DNA from: Flavobacteriales bacterium | Lineage (GTDB): Bacteria; Bacteroidota; Bacteroidia; Flavobacteriales_F; PHOS-HE28 | Assembly (NCBI GenBank): GCA_013360395.1 | Contig: JABWBQ010000008.1 | Span: forward strand, 1-64,000 | DNA: 64,000 nt | Direction: 5' to 3' | Part shown: in pieces, positions 16,725-25,449 of the stretch | Layout: every line of letters starts with the position of its first letter | Position numbering within the stretch: position 1 is the stretch's first letter | Notes under the pieces: generated by a model | Databases searched by the model: none | What the model saw: the letters and a program-made list of their open reading frames with translations, nothing else | Told to the model about the DNA's origin: nothing | Translations under genes and position numbers: made by a program

Positions 16725-17639
16725 TCAAACCTGCGCCAGCGGATCGGGCTCGGTGACCTCGCTCGAGCGCTTGCCGCGCTGCAGCCAGCCATTCACGAAG
16801 AGGCAGCCCAGGATGAGGGCGAAGCCCAGGTAGGACCCCACGGTGAGCCGTTCCTCCTCGCCCCAGATCAGCAGGGCGATGACGATGGTGTACACGGGCT
16901 CCAGGTTCACGGTGAGCATCACGGTGAAGGGGCTGAGCTGGCGCATGACGGCGATGCCGGCCACGAAGGCGAACGTGGTGCAGACCAGGCCCAGCAACAA
17001 CTGGTAGAGGATGTCGCTGGCGGGCAGCCGCCACAGCGGCGGGGCCAGGTCGCCGGTGAACAGGCCGTACAGGGCCAGTGCGGCCACCACGCTGAGCATC
17101 TCGTAGAAGCCGATGCGCAGGGCGTTGTCACGCTGGACGAGCACGCCGTTCACCACGTTGAACCAGGCGCTGAGCAGGGCGCTGAGGGTGGCCACGGCGA
17201 TGCCCAGCCGGTGCTGCACCTCCAGCCCGAAGATGAGCAGCAGGGCGGCCACCACCACCACACCGAGCACCACCTCGCTCACGCGGATGCGGCGCTTGAA
17301 CCAGAAGGGCTCCATGAGCGCGGTGAACACCGTGCTGGTGCTGAGACAGGCCGCGGCGATGCTGGCGGTGCTGAGCTTGATGGCCCCGTAGAAGGTGATC
17401 CAGTGGCCCAGGATGATGAGGCCCACCAGCAGGTAGTTCACCAGGCCCGGGGTGCGTGGGGAGAGGCTGCGGCGCATCACCAGGGCGGTGGCCGCCAGGC
17501 CCAGCATGCCGATCACCGTGCGCGTGTACACCAGGTGCAGCGTGGGCTGCTGGATCAGCTTGCCCAGGATGCCCGTGAAGCCCCACACGAACACCGTGAC
17601 GTGCAGCAGCACGAGTGCCTGGCGTTGGGCGTTGGGCAT
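16725..17639 (-). CDS. EamA/DMT family transporter
   Basis: A 304-residue membrane protein with ten predicted spans built as two EamA halves. The first half holds FVWGFTGILGKLI and FYGAIKLSTASIAAACLSTSTVFTALMEPFWFKRR; the second holds CTTFAFVAGIAVMRQLSPFTVMLTVNLEPVYTIVIALLIWGE, the usual drug/metabolite transporter signature. It would sit in the inner membrane and export or import a small metabolite; the substrate cannot be predicted. It ends head-to-tail 6 bp from the DUF502 gene upstream and is probably in one unit with it. Confidence 0.88.
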   Translation of the reverse strand: MPNAQRQALVLLHVTVFVWGFTGILGKLIQQPTLHLVYTRTVIGMLGLAATALVMRRSLSPRTPGLVNYLLVGLIILGHWITFYGAIKLSTASIAAACLSTSTVFTALMEPFWFKRRIRVSEVVLGVVVVAALLLIFGLEVQHRLGIAVATLSALLSAWFNVVNGVLVQRDNALRIGFYEMLSVVAALALYGLFTGDLAPPLWRLPASDILYQLLLGLVCTTFAFVAGIAVMRQLSPFTVMLTVNLEPVYTIVIALLIWGEEERLTVGSYLGFALILGCLFVNGWLQRGKRSSEVTEPDPLAQV

Positions 17640-17645
17640 CGGGGT

Positions 17646-18224
17646 TCAGGACGCGTCATCGTCCACCTTGGAGACCCCGCCGCTCACCACGAACTTCATC
17701 ACATCGGCCGCCCGCGCATCGAGCAGCGTGACGTTGGCGGCCGGCACGATCACCAGGTTGCCGCTCCAGGCGAAGCTGTGCGGCATGTACACGGCCACCT
17801 TGCCCTTGGGCAGGCCCAGGTGCGCCAGGTCGTCCTCGGTGATGAAGCCGAGCCGCTCCAGGTCGCTGGAGGCGGAAAGCCGCACCAGCACCGGCCGGTC
17901 GAAGCGCCGCTTGTTGCCCACCACGGCCTCCACCAGGTCCTTGATGGCCCCGTAGAAGGTCTTCAGGAAGGGGATGCGCTTGAGCACCTCCTCGCCGATC
18001 TCGGCCACCGGCTGGTAGAGGATGGTGCTGCCCAGCCAGCCGAACAGGGTGAGGCCCACCAGCAGGGTGAGCAGGCCCACGCCCGGGATGTCGATCGGGA
18101 TGATGCCGTCCAGGAAGGCGAGGGCCTTCCACAGGGCCCAGATGAGCACGGTGGCCGGCACTACCAGCAACAGGCCGCGCAGGAAGTAGCCCAACAGGAT
18201 GCGGCCGATGCGGCGGGGGCCCAT
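17646..18224 (-). CDS. DUF502 family membrane protein
   Basis: A 192-residue protein. Two transmembrane segments (about residues 13-33 and 45-68) are followed by a conserved cytoplasmic region with the family pattern R-I-P-F-L-K-T-F-Y-G-A-I-K-D-L. Another conserved segment, GKVAVYMPHSFAWSGNLVIVPAANV, resembles the P-x-x-P-[NS]-P-x-[ST]-G segment of other members. The molecular function is unknown; some relatives are linked to membrane-protein or antibiotic-stress phenotypes. The ATG at 18224 is chosen over 18290, because a -7-like box TACTTTTG lies at 18232-18239, 7 nt before it. Confidence 0.85.
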   Translation of the reverse strand: MGPRRIGRILLGYFLRGLLLVVPATVLIWALWKALAFLDGIIPIDIPGVGLLTLLVGLTLFGWLGSTILYQPVAEIGEEVLKRIPFLKTFYGAIKDLVEAVVGNKRRFDRPVLVRLSASSDLERLGFITEDDLAHLGLPKGKVAVYMPHSFAWSGNLVIVPAANVTLLDARAADVMKFVVSGGVSKVDDDAS

Positions 18225-18281
18225 GACGGGGCAAAAGTAACCGGCGGCCCGAGCGCTCAGCGTCGGCCGTCGCCCTGTGTT

Positions 18282-18298
18282 CCGGACCATGGGTCCGG
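18282..18298. terminator. Hairpin between cyclase and DUF502 genes
   Basis: CCGGACC and GGTCCGG pair perfectly around a 3-nt loop. It lies 133 bp past the stop of the minus-strand cyclase gene and before the DUF502 promoter. Confidence 0.4.
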
Positions 18299-18430
18299 CG
18301 CATACGGCGCAAGGTGTTCACCACCGGCCAGGGGAGGGGGCTGCCGCCCGTGTGGCAGGCCGCACGGCACGGGCCAGGCCCGGCGCGTGGGCGGGGGGGG
18401 GCGGCATGGCGCGCACCGCGTCCGCGAGGG

Positions 18431-19195
18431 TCACGGCAGCAGCGCGTAGAGCACGGGACGGCTGGGGGCGGCGTCGTTGATCCAGTGGGCCACCTGCAGC
18501 TCCAGCAGGTACCGGCCATCGGGCACGCTGTCGGGCACGTGGATCAGTTCGGTGATGGTGCGCGCCGTGTCCACCGTGGCCGGGAAATCCCAGAAGGCGT
18601 GGTGCGCGGCCAGCACACCGCCGTCCTCCTCGCGGTCCACGCTGGGCAGGTCCACCAGCAGGTGCTTGACACCGATGCTGCGCAGCCAGGCCGTGGCGGT
18701 GCTCTGCAGGTAGGGCGGGTTGGAGCCGCACCAGTCGCGTGCCTCCTTGCCGGAGGCGTTGGGGAGGGTGCGCAGCACCAGGGCTTCGCGGGGCCGTTCG
18801 TCCAGCGTATGGCGCAACTGCTCCAGGGTGATGAGGAGGTCGGTGCGACCGTCCGGGGCGCGGCGCTGTTCGGGCCGCAGGCTGATCACTTCCGCCGTGA
18901 AGAAGTAGCGGTCGAGCATCCCGCCCACCGGGGTGACGGCGGCGTCCAGGTGGCCCACGCTCTCGGTGTGCGTGCCGTGGCCGTGGGGGTTGACGACCAC
19001 GGTGCGGAAGTTGAGCGGTGCGCCCGCGCTCACGGCGTAGGTGCGGTCACCGGCCACCACGGGCTCCATGCGCACGGGGTCCACGTACCAGGCGCGCAGC
19101 CGGCCCTCCCCGGCCTGCAACGGCAGGCTCAGGTCCACGGGGCGGGCCAGGTCCACGCGGAACTTGCGTCCGTGGTGTTCGATCTCGGCGATCAT
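18431..19195 (-). CDS. Cyclase family metal-dependent hydrolase
   Basis: A 254-residue protein of the cyclase/kynurenine formamidase (KynB-like) superfamily. The metal-binding signature is H73-G-T-H76-T-E-x-x-x-H82 in NPHGHGTHTESVGH. Further family features are PVDLSLPLQ at the N-terminus and GVKHLLVDLPSVD near residue 175. These enzymes hydrolyse amides or lactones such as N-formylkynurenine; the real substrate here is not evident. It starts with an ATGA overlap on the stop of hemW, so the two are co-translated, although no shared pathway is obvious. Confidence 0.82.
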   Translation of the reverse strand: MIAEIEHHGRKFRVDLARPVDLSLPLQAGEGRLRAWYVDPVRMEPVVAGDRTYAVSAGAPLNFRTVVVNPHGHGTHTESVGHLDAAVTPVGGMLDRYFFTAEVISLRPEQRRAPDGRTDLLITLEQLRHTLDERPREALVLRTLPNASGKEARDWCGSNPPYLQSTATAWLRSIGVKHLLVDLPSVDREEDGGVLAAHHAFWDFPATVDTARTITELIHVPDSVPDGRYLLELQVAHWINDAAPSRPVLYALLP

Positions 19196-20310
19196 GGGTC
19201 GGCGAAGAGCTCCATGGCGATGCGGTCGGCGAAGTGCCTTCCGCGTTCGGTCAAAACTAACCGGCCGTCCTCCAGTTGCGCGAGGCCCTGCGACAGGTAG
19301 TGCACGATCCGTTGCTCATTGCGCGGACGGATGTCCACCGGCAGGGCATCGAGCTGCACGCCGCGGTGGGTGCGCAGTCCGGTGAGGAGCAGTTCGTTGG
19401 TGCGCTGGGCCGCGGTGAGCGTTTCGGAATCGCTGAACACGTCCCCTTTTTCGACGGCGGCGGTGTAGCGCGCGTTGTTGGCCACGTTCCACCGGCGCGT
19501 GGTGCCCGAGAAGCTGTGCGCCGCCGGCCCGATGCCCAGGTAGGGCGCGCCCTCCCAGTAGCTGCTGTTGTGCCGGCTGAAGTGGCCGGGCCGACCGAAG
19601 TTGCTGATCTCGTAATGCAGCAGCCCCGCTTCCTTCATGCGGGCCATGAGGTGGTCGAACTGGGCCGCGGTGGCCTCATCCCCGGCGGGCACCACGCGCC
19701 CCCGCTTCACCTGGTGGGCCAGGGCGGTGCGGGGCTCCACGGTCAGGGCGTAGGCGCTCAGGTGCGGCAGGCCGTGGTCCAGCGCGATGCGCAGTTGTTC
19801 ATCCCATTCGGGAAGGGTCATGCCGGGCAGGCCGTAGATGAGGTCGATGGTCCAGGAGGTGAAGCCGGCACGGGCGATGAGCGCAATGCTGCGCAGGGCC
19901 TGCCCGGCGTTGTGCGCACGTCCCATCCACGCCAGGCGGTCGTCGCGGAAGCTCTGCGTGCCCAGGCTCAGCCTGGTGATGCCCATCGCCTTCCATTGTT
20001 CCAGCCGCTCGGGGGTGATGTCGTCCGGGTTGGCCTCAAGGGTCACTTCGGCATCGCGCTGCACGCGCAGCAGGTCGCGGGCCAGCTGCAGCAGGGCGGC
20101 GATGCGTGCCGGCTCCAGCAGGCTGGGCGTGCCGCCGCCGAAGTAGATGCTGGCCACCGGGGCGTCGCCGAGCTCGCGGGCGCGCAGCACCAGTTCCTTC
20201 TCCATGGCGTCCAGCAGCGCCTCCCGGCCCCGTACCGCGGTGCTGAAATGGAAGTCGCAGTAAGTGCAGGCCTTCCGGCAGAAGGGAATGTGGAAGTAGA
20301 GGCCGGGCAT
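19192..20310 (-). CDS. hemW: Radical SAM heme chaperone HemW
   Basis: A 372-residue radical SAM protein with the cluster motif C11-x-x-x-C15-x-x-C18 (CRKACTYCDF). It also has the glycine motif YFGGGTPSLLEP, the TLEANPDDIT segment, and the C-terminal HemW domain with YLGIGPAAHSF and RTNELLLTGLRT. HemW binds heme and delivers it to respiratory proteins; older annotations call it an oxygen-independent coproporphyrinogen oxidase. The lack of a fourth N-terminal Cys in the motif, typical of HemN, supports HemW. It is followed by the overlapping cyclase gene. Confidence 0.92.
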   Translation of the reverse strand: MPGLYFHIPFCRKACTYCDFHFSTAVRGREALLDAMEKELVLRARELGDAPVASIYFGGGTPSLLEPARIAALLQLARDLLRVQRDAEVTLEANPDDITPERLEQWKAMGITRLSLGTQSFRDDRLAWMGRAHNAGQALRSIALIARAGFTSWTIDLIYGLPGMTLPEWDEQLRIALDHGLPHLSAYALTVEPRTALAHQVKRGRVVPAGDEATAAQFDHLMARMKEAGLLHYEISNFGRPGHFSRHNSSYWEGAPYLGIGPAAHSFSGTTRRWNVANNARYTAAVEKGDVFSDSETLTAAQRTNELLLTGLRTHRGVQLDALPVDIRPRNEQRIVHYLSQGLAQLEDGRLVLTERGRHFADRIAMELFADP

Positions 20311-20384
20311 GGGCGGATGGCATCAAGTGTACGGCGGCAGGGGAGGCCGCGTGGGCGGGTCCGTTCACGGCCCGGCCCCGGCGA

Positions 20385-21893
20385 TCAGGCCTTGAGCGTG
20401 ATCCGGAACGTGGTGCCTTTGCCCGGGGCGCTGCGCTTGACGAAGATGCGGCCGCCGTGGTACTGCTCGATGATGCGTTTGCTGAGCGAGAGGCCCAGGC
20501 CCCAGCCGCGCTTCTTGGTGGTGAAGCCGGGCCGGAACACCGTGCGGTGCTGGGCGGCGGGGATGCCCTTGCCGGTGTCGGTGACGTCCACGTGCACCTG
20601 CCCGCCCTCGCGTTCCAGGGCCACCGTGATGGAGCCTTCCCCCTCCATGGCATCCACCGCGTTGCGGATCAGGTTCTCGATCACCCAGCTGAACAGGGGG
20701 CGGTTGAGGGGGACGGACAGGTCGGTATCGGCAGGGGGCGCCACCTCCACGCGGGCTTTGCTGGGCAGCCGCGGGCGCAGGTAGAGCACCGTGGCGCGCA
20801 GGGTGTGGTAAAGCTTCTCGGGCGTCAGTTCGGGTGCGCTGCCGATCTTGCTGAAACGCTCGGTGACCACCTCCAGGCGGTCCACATCCTTGCGCATCTC
20901 GGTCAGGGCGGTGGGGTCCACGTTGCGGCCCTTGAGCAGTTCCATCCAGGCCATCAACGAGCTGAGCGGTGTGCCCAGCTGGTGGGCGGTCTCCTTGGCC
21001 ATGCCCACCCACACCTGGTTCTGTTCGGCGTTGCGGAAGATGCTGAACAGCGCATAGCTCACCAGCAGGAACAGGCCGATGATGACCAGTTGGGCGTAGG
21101 GGAAGTAGCGCAGCTGGGTGATCACGAGCGATTCCTCGAAGAAGATGCGGTGGCGGCCCTGCCCGGCGAGGGTCACTTCCAGGGGGCGGTTGCGGGCGGC
21201 CATTTCCTCCAACTTGGCGGCCAGGCGCACCGGGTCGCGCAGCACCAGGCTGTCCACGTTGCCGCTCTCCACCACGCGGGTGCCGGTGCTGTCGGTGAGG
21301 ATCACGGGCACGGCGGCGGTGTTCATCACGGTCTCGCTGATGAAGGAGCGGATGATGCCGTCCATCACGTCCTGCAGTTCGCGCAGCAGGCGGCTGTCCT
21401 GGTAGTGCAGGTACTGTTTCTGGGCGCCGTACACCAGGATCTCCACGGGCGGCCGTCGTGCGGCCATGTCGGCCACGGCCTGGCGCAGGCGCTCGGGGTC
21501 GACGGCCACCAGGCTGTCCAGGTTGCGGTGGAACTTCACCCGGCCTTGCGCATCGGTGATCACCACGGGCACGGTGGTGTTGTCGCTCACCACCTTCAGG
21601 TAGAAGGAGAGGTCGCCGGGTTCGGCGGTGCCCACCAGGCGCAGCATGGCCTGTGCCCAGAGCTCCACCTTCTTGCGTTCCTCCTCACGCAGGCGTGCGA
21701 AGAGACCGTCGGTGAGGTTCACCAGGCGGGCGCGGTTCTGCACGGCCTGTGCCCAGAGCTCCACCTTGCGCCGTTCCTCCTGGCGCACCTTGTCCACGAT
21801 GCGGTTGCTGTACCACAACGAGGCGATCACGATCAGCAGGGCGGCCAGGGCCAGCACCAGCTTCCAGCGCTGTTTGCGGGAGTAGAGGTCCAC
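20385..21893 (-). CDS. Sensor histidine kinase with duplicated extracytoplasmic sensor module
   Basis: A 502-residue membrane kinase. Transmembrane segments lie at about 11-29 and 268-285. The cytoplasmic H-box is A-K-E-T-A-H304-Q-L-G-T-P, with N-box (ENLIRNAVDAMEG), G1 (DTGKGIP) and G2 (GWGLGLSLSKRII) motifs. The periplasmic part is unusual. Residues 107-173 and 195-261 are two copies of one module (V-P-V-x-x-T-D...N-x-D-S-L-V...D-P-x-R-L...M-A-A-R). The helix E-E-R-[RK]-K-V-E-L-W-A-Q-A also occurs twice, at 39-50 and 71-82. Related Bacteroidota kinases I recall have a single module and about 390 residues. No response regulator gene is adjacent. Confidence 0.9.
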   Translation of the reverse strand: MDLYSRKQRWKLVLALAALLIVIASLWYSNRIVDKVRQEERRKVELWAQAVQNRARLVNLTDGLFARLREEERKKVELWAQAMLRLVGTAEPGDLSFYLKVVSDNTTVPVVITDAQGRVKFHRNLDSLVAVDPERLRQAVADMAARRPPVEILVYGAQKQYLHYQDSRLLRELQDVMDGIIRSFISETVMNTAAVPVILTDSTGTRVVESGNVDSLVLRDPVRLAAKLEEMAARNRPLEVTLAGQGRHRIFFEESLVITQLRYFPYAQLVIIGLFLLVSYALFSIFRNAEQNQVWVGMAKETAHQLGTPLSSLMAWMELLKGRNVDPTALTEMRKDVDRLEVVTERFSKIGSAPELTPEKLYHTLRATVLYLRPRLPSKARVEVAPPADTDLSVPLNRPLFSWVIENLIRNAVDAMEGEGSITVALEREGGQVHVDVTDTGKGIPAAQHRTVFRPGFTTKKRGWGLGLSLSKRIIEQYHGGRIFVKRSAPGKGTTFRITLKA

Positions 21894-21928
21894 GGGTTCG
21901 GTCCGTGAAGATGGGGCTTCGGCGCGGC

Positions 21929-24598
21929 TCAGGGCTCCACCTCGATCACCACCGGGGGCGGATCGGGCTGGTGCTTGCGCGGCTTGGGCGGGTCGTGCCG
22001 GGTCCTGTTGGCCTCCTCCACATCGTCCGGGTCCTCCACGTGGAAGCGTACCGCACCGGCCATCGCGGGGTTGTGGTCACGCCCCTCCAGGTCCTTGCGG
22101 AAGAGGTCCTTCAACGCCTGCTTCTCCTGCTGCCACTGGCGCCCGCGCCGTGCGGCGGCCATCTCGGGGTCGGTGCTGAAGAGGGGGGCGCTGGCCTGGC
22201 CCTGCATGCGCAGGAAGAGCCGTGGTCCGGTGCCGTCATCCACCACCGGGCCGAACTCGTCCTGCGGCGGAGCGCCGCGCAGCAGGTCGCCCAGGCGGAA
22301 GTTGAGGCGGTGGTCGATGCGGCCGTCGAAGCCGTGCACGCCGCTGAGCTCAATGTCCAGGGCGCTGCTCTTCACCTCCATCAAGGGGATGCGCACCTGG
22401 CGGTCGCGGATCTCCACACGGTTCTCCAGGCGGGCGAACCGCACCTCGGCCAGGCGCCGGGCCAGTTGGTCGGCATCCACCAGCAGGCCGGCCAGTTTTT
22501 TCCGTTCCACGTAGTCCGCCACCTCCATCAGCGGGGCGTGGCCTTTGAGGACGCCCTTTTCCACCACCACATCGGCCGTGCAGGCCAGGCGGTCGAGATC
22601 GAAGTGCAGGTCGGGCCGCAGCGGTGCGTCGAAGCGCACCTCGGCGCGGCAGGTGCCCTGCAGGTGCCGGTGGCCGATGAAGTCCTGGCCGAAGTCCTTG
22701 AACTCGGCGAACAGGTGGTGGATGTCGATGCCGTTCAGGGAGGCGCGTACGGCCAGGGGGTAGGCGGCCGGTGCACGGCCGTCCAGCGCGATGGCCCCGG
22801 CCACCGATCCCCCCGCGGTGGTGAAGCGCACGGGCTCGGCGCGCAGCACGCGGTCGGCCAGCACCACGCGGCCGCTGATGCCGGTGGCGGAGAAGCCCTC
22901 GTACACCAGCTGTGCCACGCGCACGTTCAGGTCCAGGGCCAGGGAGGCCGGCAGGGTGAGGTCGGCCGGCCCGTCGCCGCCACCCTGCACCCAGCGGGCC
23001 AGGTCGATCCGCTCGGCCGAACCGGACGCGGTGATGGCCAGCGGCTGCCCCTCCAGCAGCAGGTAGGGCAGCAGGCCTTGCAGCGTGCCGGAGAGTTGCA
23101 CCCGGTCGCCCTGCACGTTGGCCACCAGGCGCTGCACCCGGGCGTCGCGGCCTTCCATCGTCAGGTCGGCGTCCACTTCGGTGATGGCCAGGCCCCCGCC
23201 GTGCAGCGTGAGGGTGGCGCCGCGCAGGCTCACGGTGCCGCCGGTGGAAAGGGCCTGCAGGTCGCGGGCCTTCAACTTGTCCAGGCGGGGCAGGGTGCCC
23301 CGTGCGGTGAGGTCGGCCCGCAGGCGCCCCCGGGTTTGCTGCAGGCTGTCCAGCCGCAGGAAACGCAACAGTGCGCCCAGGTCCAGATCGGCCTTGAGCC
23401 CCGCATCCACCCGCGCCGCGTTGCCGCCCCGCAGGTGCAGCTGGCCGCCGAGGGTGCCGCCGCCGCCATGGGCCCGCAGGTCGCGCACCTTCAGTTCGGC
23501 CAGGGTGCCGTCGCCGGTGAGGGCCACGTCGGCCCGTCCGTGCACCTTTTCGAAGGTGGCCCCGGTGTGGCGTTCGCGGAAGCGGCCGTCGCGCACGGCG
23601 AGCTGGAGGGCCAGGGCCGGCGGGGTGCCGCCGCCGATGGTGCCGGCATAGCGGGCCACCACATCGGCCTCGCCCTTCAGGCCGTAGGGGTGCAGCGGCC
23701 GGGTGAGCTCCGGGGGCAGCAGCGCCAGCAGCCGCTCCAACGCGCACCCGTCGGTGGCGGCGCGCAGGTCGAGGAACAGGCCGTCGGCCTCGGGCACCAC
23801 GGCCAGCGTGCTGTTGAGGCGCACCCCGCCGCTGTTCACTTCGCCGTTGGTGATGCGGAAGGCACCGTCGGCGTCCCCGAAGGTCATGGTCAGCAGCACC
23901 TCGGCCTCGCGGTCGGCCAGGATGCGGCGGGGGCCCTGGTGCCAATCGAGCAGGTGCAGGTGGCCTTCGGCGCGCAGGCTGTTGGGCCCCTGGCCCAGGG
24001 TGCCGCGCAGGGCGATGCGGTCGCTGGCGCCGGTGACCTCGGTGGCGCTGCCTCCGTGGCGGTAGCGCACCCACAGGTCCTCCAGGGTGAGCCGTTCCAA
24101 GGGCAGGCGCCCGCCGGCCAGGCTGTCGGTGCGCCAGATGCGGTAGTTGGGCCGGCCCAGCGCGTCGTGGGCGATGTGGGCGCGCACACCCTCGCCATGG
24201 ATGCGGCGGATGCCGTAGTTGCCGGTGAGGAGCTCCGCGAGGTTGAAGTCCAGGTAAAGGTCCTTCACATGGAGCAGGCTGTCGGCCGCGGCGCTGTCGG
24301 CGCGCACCTCGCGCACGAACACCCCTTGCAGGTGGAGGCTGGCCAGGGGGAAGCGGCGCAGCAGGGTGAGGTCGATGTGCTGCACCTGCACCGGCGTGGC
24401 CAGCTGGGCGTTGAGCAGGCCCAGCAGGCGGGCCTTCACCTCGTCCTCGTACAGGGTGGCCACCACCGCCAGGGCCCCGGCGAAGAGGACCAGCAGCGCG
24501 CTGCCCCACAGGAGGACGCGGCGGAGGGAACGGGCGAGCACCTTCAACAAAGGTCCGGGGGCATGGGGGCCTGCCGACGCCGCGAAGGGGCGGCTCAT
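21929..24598 (-). CDS. AsmA-like inner membrane / periplasmic protein
   Basis: An 889-residue protein with one N-terminal transmembrane helix (about residues 28-50) and a very long beta-rich periplasmic region. It starts with the AsmA pattern (LLNAQLATPVQVQHIDLTLLRRFPLASLHLQGV) and ends with an AsmA-like C-terminal region (HHLFAEFKDFGQDFIGHRHLQGTCRAEVRF..., LENRVEIRDRQVRIPLMEVKSSALDIELSGVHGFDG). AsmA/TamB-type proteins are thought to bridge the envelope and move lipids to the outer membrane. The last 50 residues are charged and Pro-rich. It lies 35 bp upstream of the histidine kinase gene on the same strand, possibly one transcript. Confidence 0.85.
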   Translation of the reverse strand: MSRPFAASAGPHAPGPLLKVLARSLRRVLLWGSALLVLFAGALAVVATLYEDEVKARLLGLLNAQLATPVQVQHIDLTLLRRFPLASLHLQGVFVREVRADSAAADSLLHVKDLYLDFNLAELLTGNYGIRRIHGEGVRAHIAHDALGRPNYRIWRTDSLAGGRLPLERLTLEDLWVRYRHGGSATEVTGASDRIALRGTLGQGPNSLRAEGHLHLLDWHQGPRRILADREAEVLLTMTFGDADGAFRITNGEVNSGGVRLNSTLAVVPEADGLFLDLRAATDGCALERLLALLPPELTRPLHPYGLKGEADVVARYAGTIGGGTPPALALQLAVRDGRFRERHTGATFEKVHGRADVALTGDGTLAELKVRDLRAHGGGGTLGGQLHLRGGNAARVDAGLKADLDLGALLRFLRLDSLQQTRGRLRADLTARGTLPRLDKLKARDLQALSTGGTVSLRGATLTLHGGGLAITEVDADLTMEGRDARVQRLVANVQGDRVQLSGTLQGLLPYLLLEGQPLAITASGSAERIDLARWVQGGGDGPADLTLPASLALDLNVRVAQLVYEGFSATGISGRVVLADRVLRAEPVRFTTAGGSVAGAIALDGRAPAAYPLAVRASLNGIDIHHLFAEFKDFGQDFIGHRHLQGTCRAEVRFDAPLRPDLHFDLDRLACTADVVVEKGVLKGHAPLMEVADYVERKKLAGLLVDADQLARRLAEVRFARLENRVEIRDRQVRIPLMEVKSSALDIELSGVHGFDGRIDHRLNFRLGDLLRGAPPQDEFGPVVDDGTGPRLFLRMQGQASAPLFSTDPEMAAARRGRQWQQEKQALKDLFRKDLEGRDHNPAMAGAVRFHVEDPDDVEEANRTRHDPPKPRKHQPDPPPVVIEVEP

Positions 24599-24665
24599 CC
24601 ACAGGCGCTTGTTACCACCGAATAACGTGCCAGCGGCCCCGGTGGTCTGTAGGGCGGTGGCGGGT

Positions 24666-24673
24666 TACCTTCG
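24666..24673 (+). promoter_or_regulatory. -7 box TACCTTCG before tRNA-Arg
   Basis: It ends 18 nt before the mature 5' end of the tRNA. Because tRNA leaders are short, this supports TACCTTCG as a genuine -7 element in this genome. Confidence 0.55.
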
Positions 24674-24691
24674 CGGCCCTGCGCCGGGCGC

Positions 24692-24766
24692 GACCCCATA
24701 GTTCAATGGATAGAATAGGAGTTTCCTAAACTCTTGATCCAGGTTCGACTCCTGGTGGGGTCACCA
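24692..24766 (+). tRNA. tRNA-Arg (anticodon CCT)
   Basis: A 75-nt cloverleaf including an encoded CCA. The acceptor stem pairs GACCCCA with TGGGGTC. The anticodon arm GGAGT/ACTCT has one G-T pair and loop TTCCTAA, with anticodon CCT. The T arm is CAGG/CCTG around TTCGACT. It decodes AGG. Confidence 0.93.
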
Positions 24767-24813
24767 GCCCGGCCCTCCTGCGACCCGAGCCCTGCCTTCC
24801 GGCCCTCCCCCCG

Positions 24814-25449
24814 ATGATCGAGCACCGCGGTATCCTGCTGAGCGAGGACCTCTTCGAGAAGCGCTTCGTGTGCGACCTGTCGGCGTGCAAGGGCGCCTGC
24901 TGCGAGCAGGGCGACAGCGGCGCACCGCTCACCCCCGAGGAGGCCCGCTTGATCGGGAAGCACTACGCCGCGTTGCAGCCGTACATGACCGCCCGCGGCC
25001 GCAAGGCCGTGAAGGACCAGGGCCACACCAGCCTGGTGGACAGCGACGGCGAGCTGGTGACCCCGCTCGTGGGCGAGTACCAGGAATGCGTCTTCGCGAA
25101 GCGCAATGCCCAAGGCATCTGGATGTGCGGCATCGAGCAGGCGTACCGCAACGGCGAGGTGCCTTTCAACAAGCCCATCAGCTGCCACCTGTACCCCATC
25201 CGGGTGGTGAAGCTCCGGGAGACCGACGGCCTGAACTACGAGCGGTGGGACATCTGTGCGCCGGCCTGTGCCTGTGGCGAGCGGTTGGAGGTGCCGGTGT
25301 TCCGCTTCCTGAAGAGCGCCCTGGTGCGGGCCTATGGACAGGCGTGGTACGATGGGCTGGAGGAGGTGTACGAGGCCTGGCGGAAGCGCCCGGTGAAGAA
25401 GGCCCGCAAGGCGACCACCCGGCGTGCGCGTCCTGAACGCGGCGGCTGA
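24814..25449 (+). CDS. DUF3109 family cysteine-cluster protein
   Basis: A 211-residue soluble protein with many conserved cysteines arranged as C-D-L-S-A-C-K-G-A-C-C near residue 20. Later come QECVF, WMCGIEQAY, SCHLYPIR and CAPACACG. This matches DUF3109, a family distantly related to YkgJ-type cysteine-cluster proteins that probably bind zinc or an iron-sulfur cluster. The biochemical role is unknown. The last 25 residues are Lys/Arg-rich and probably disordered. It lies 47 bp after tRNA-Arg and could be read through from the same promoter. Confidence 0.85.
   Translation: MIEHRGILLSEDLFEKRFVCDLSACKGACCEQGDSGAPLTPEEARLIGKHYAALQPYMTARGRKAVKDQGHTSLVDSDGELVTPLVGEYQECVFAKRNAQGIWMCGIEQAYRNGEVPFNKPISCHLYPIRVVKLRETDGLNYERWDICAPACACGERLEVPVFRFLKSALVRAYGQAWYDGLEEVYEAWRKRPVKKARKATTRRARPERGG

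Noticed and set aside
18304-18480. Short plus-strand frames in the gap between the cyclase and DUF502 genes
   Set aside because: Arg/Gly/Ala-rich low-complexity translations without promoter or homology; typical non-coding G+C-rich sequence.
21749-24625. A 958-codon plus-strand frame across the AsmA region
   Set aside because: A composition shadow of the AsmA-like gene; no domains, and dominated by Gln/His/Gly/Val/Ala.
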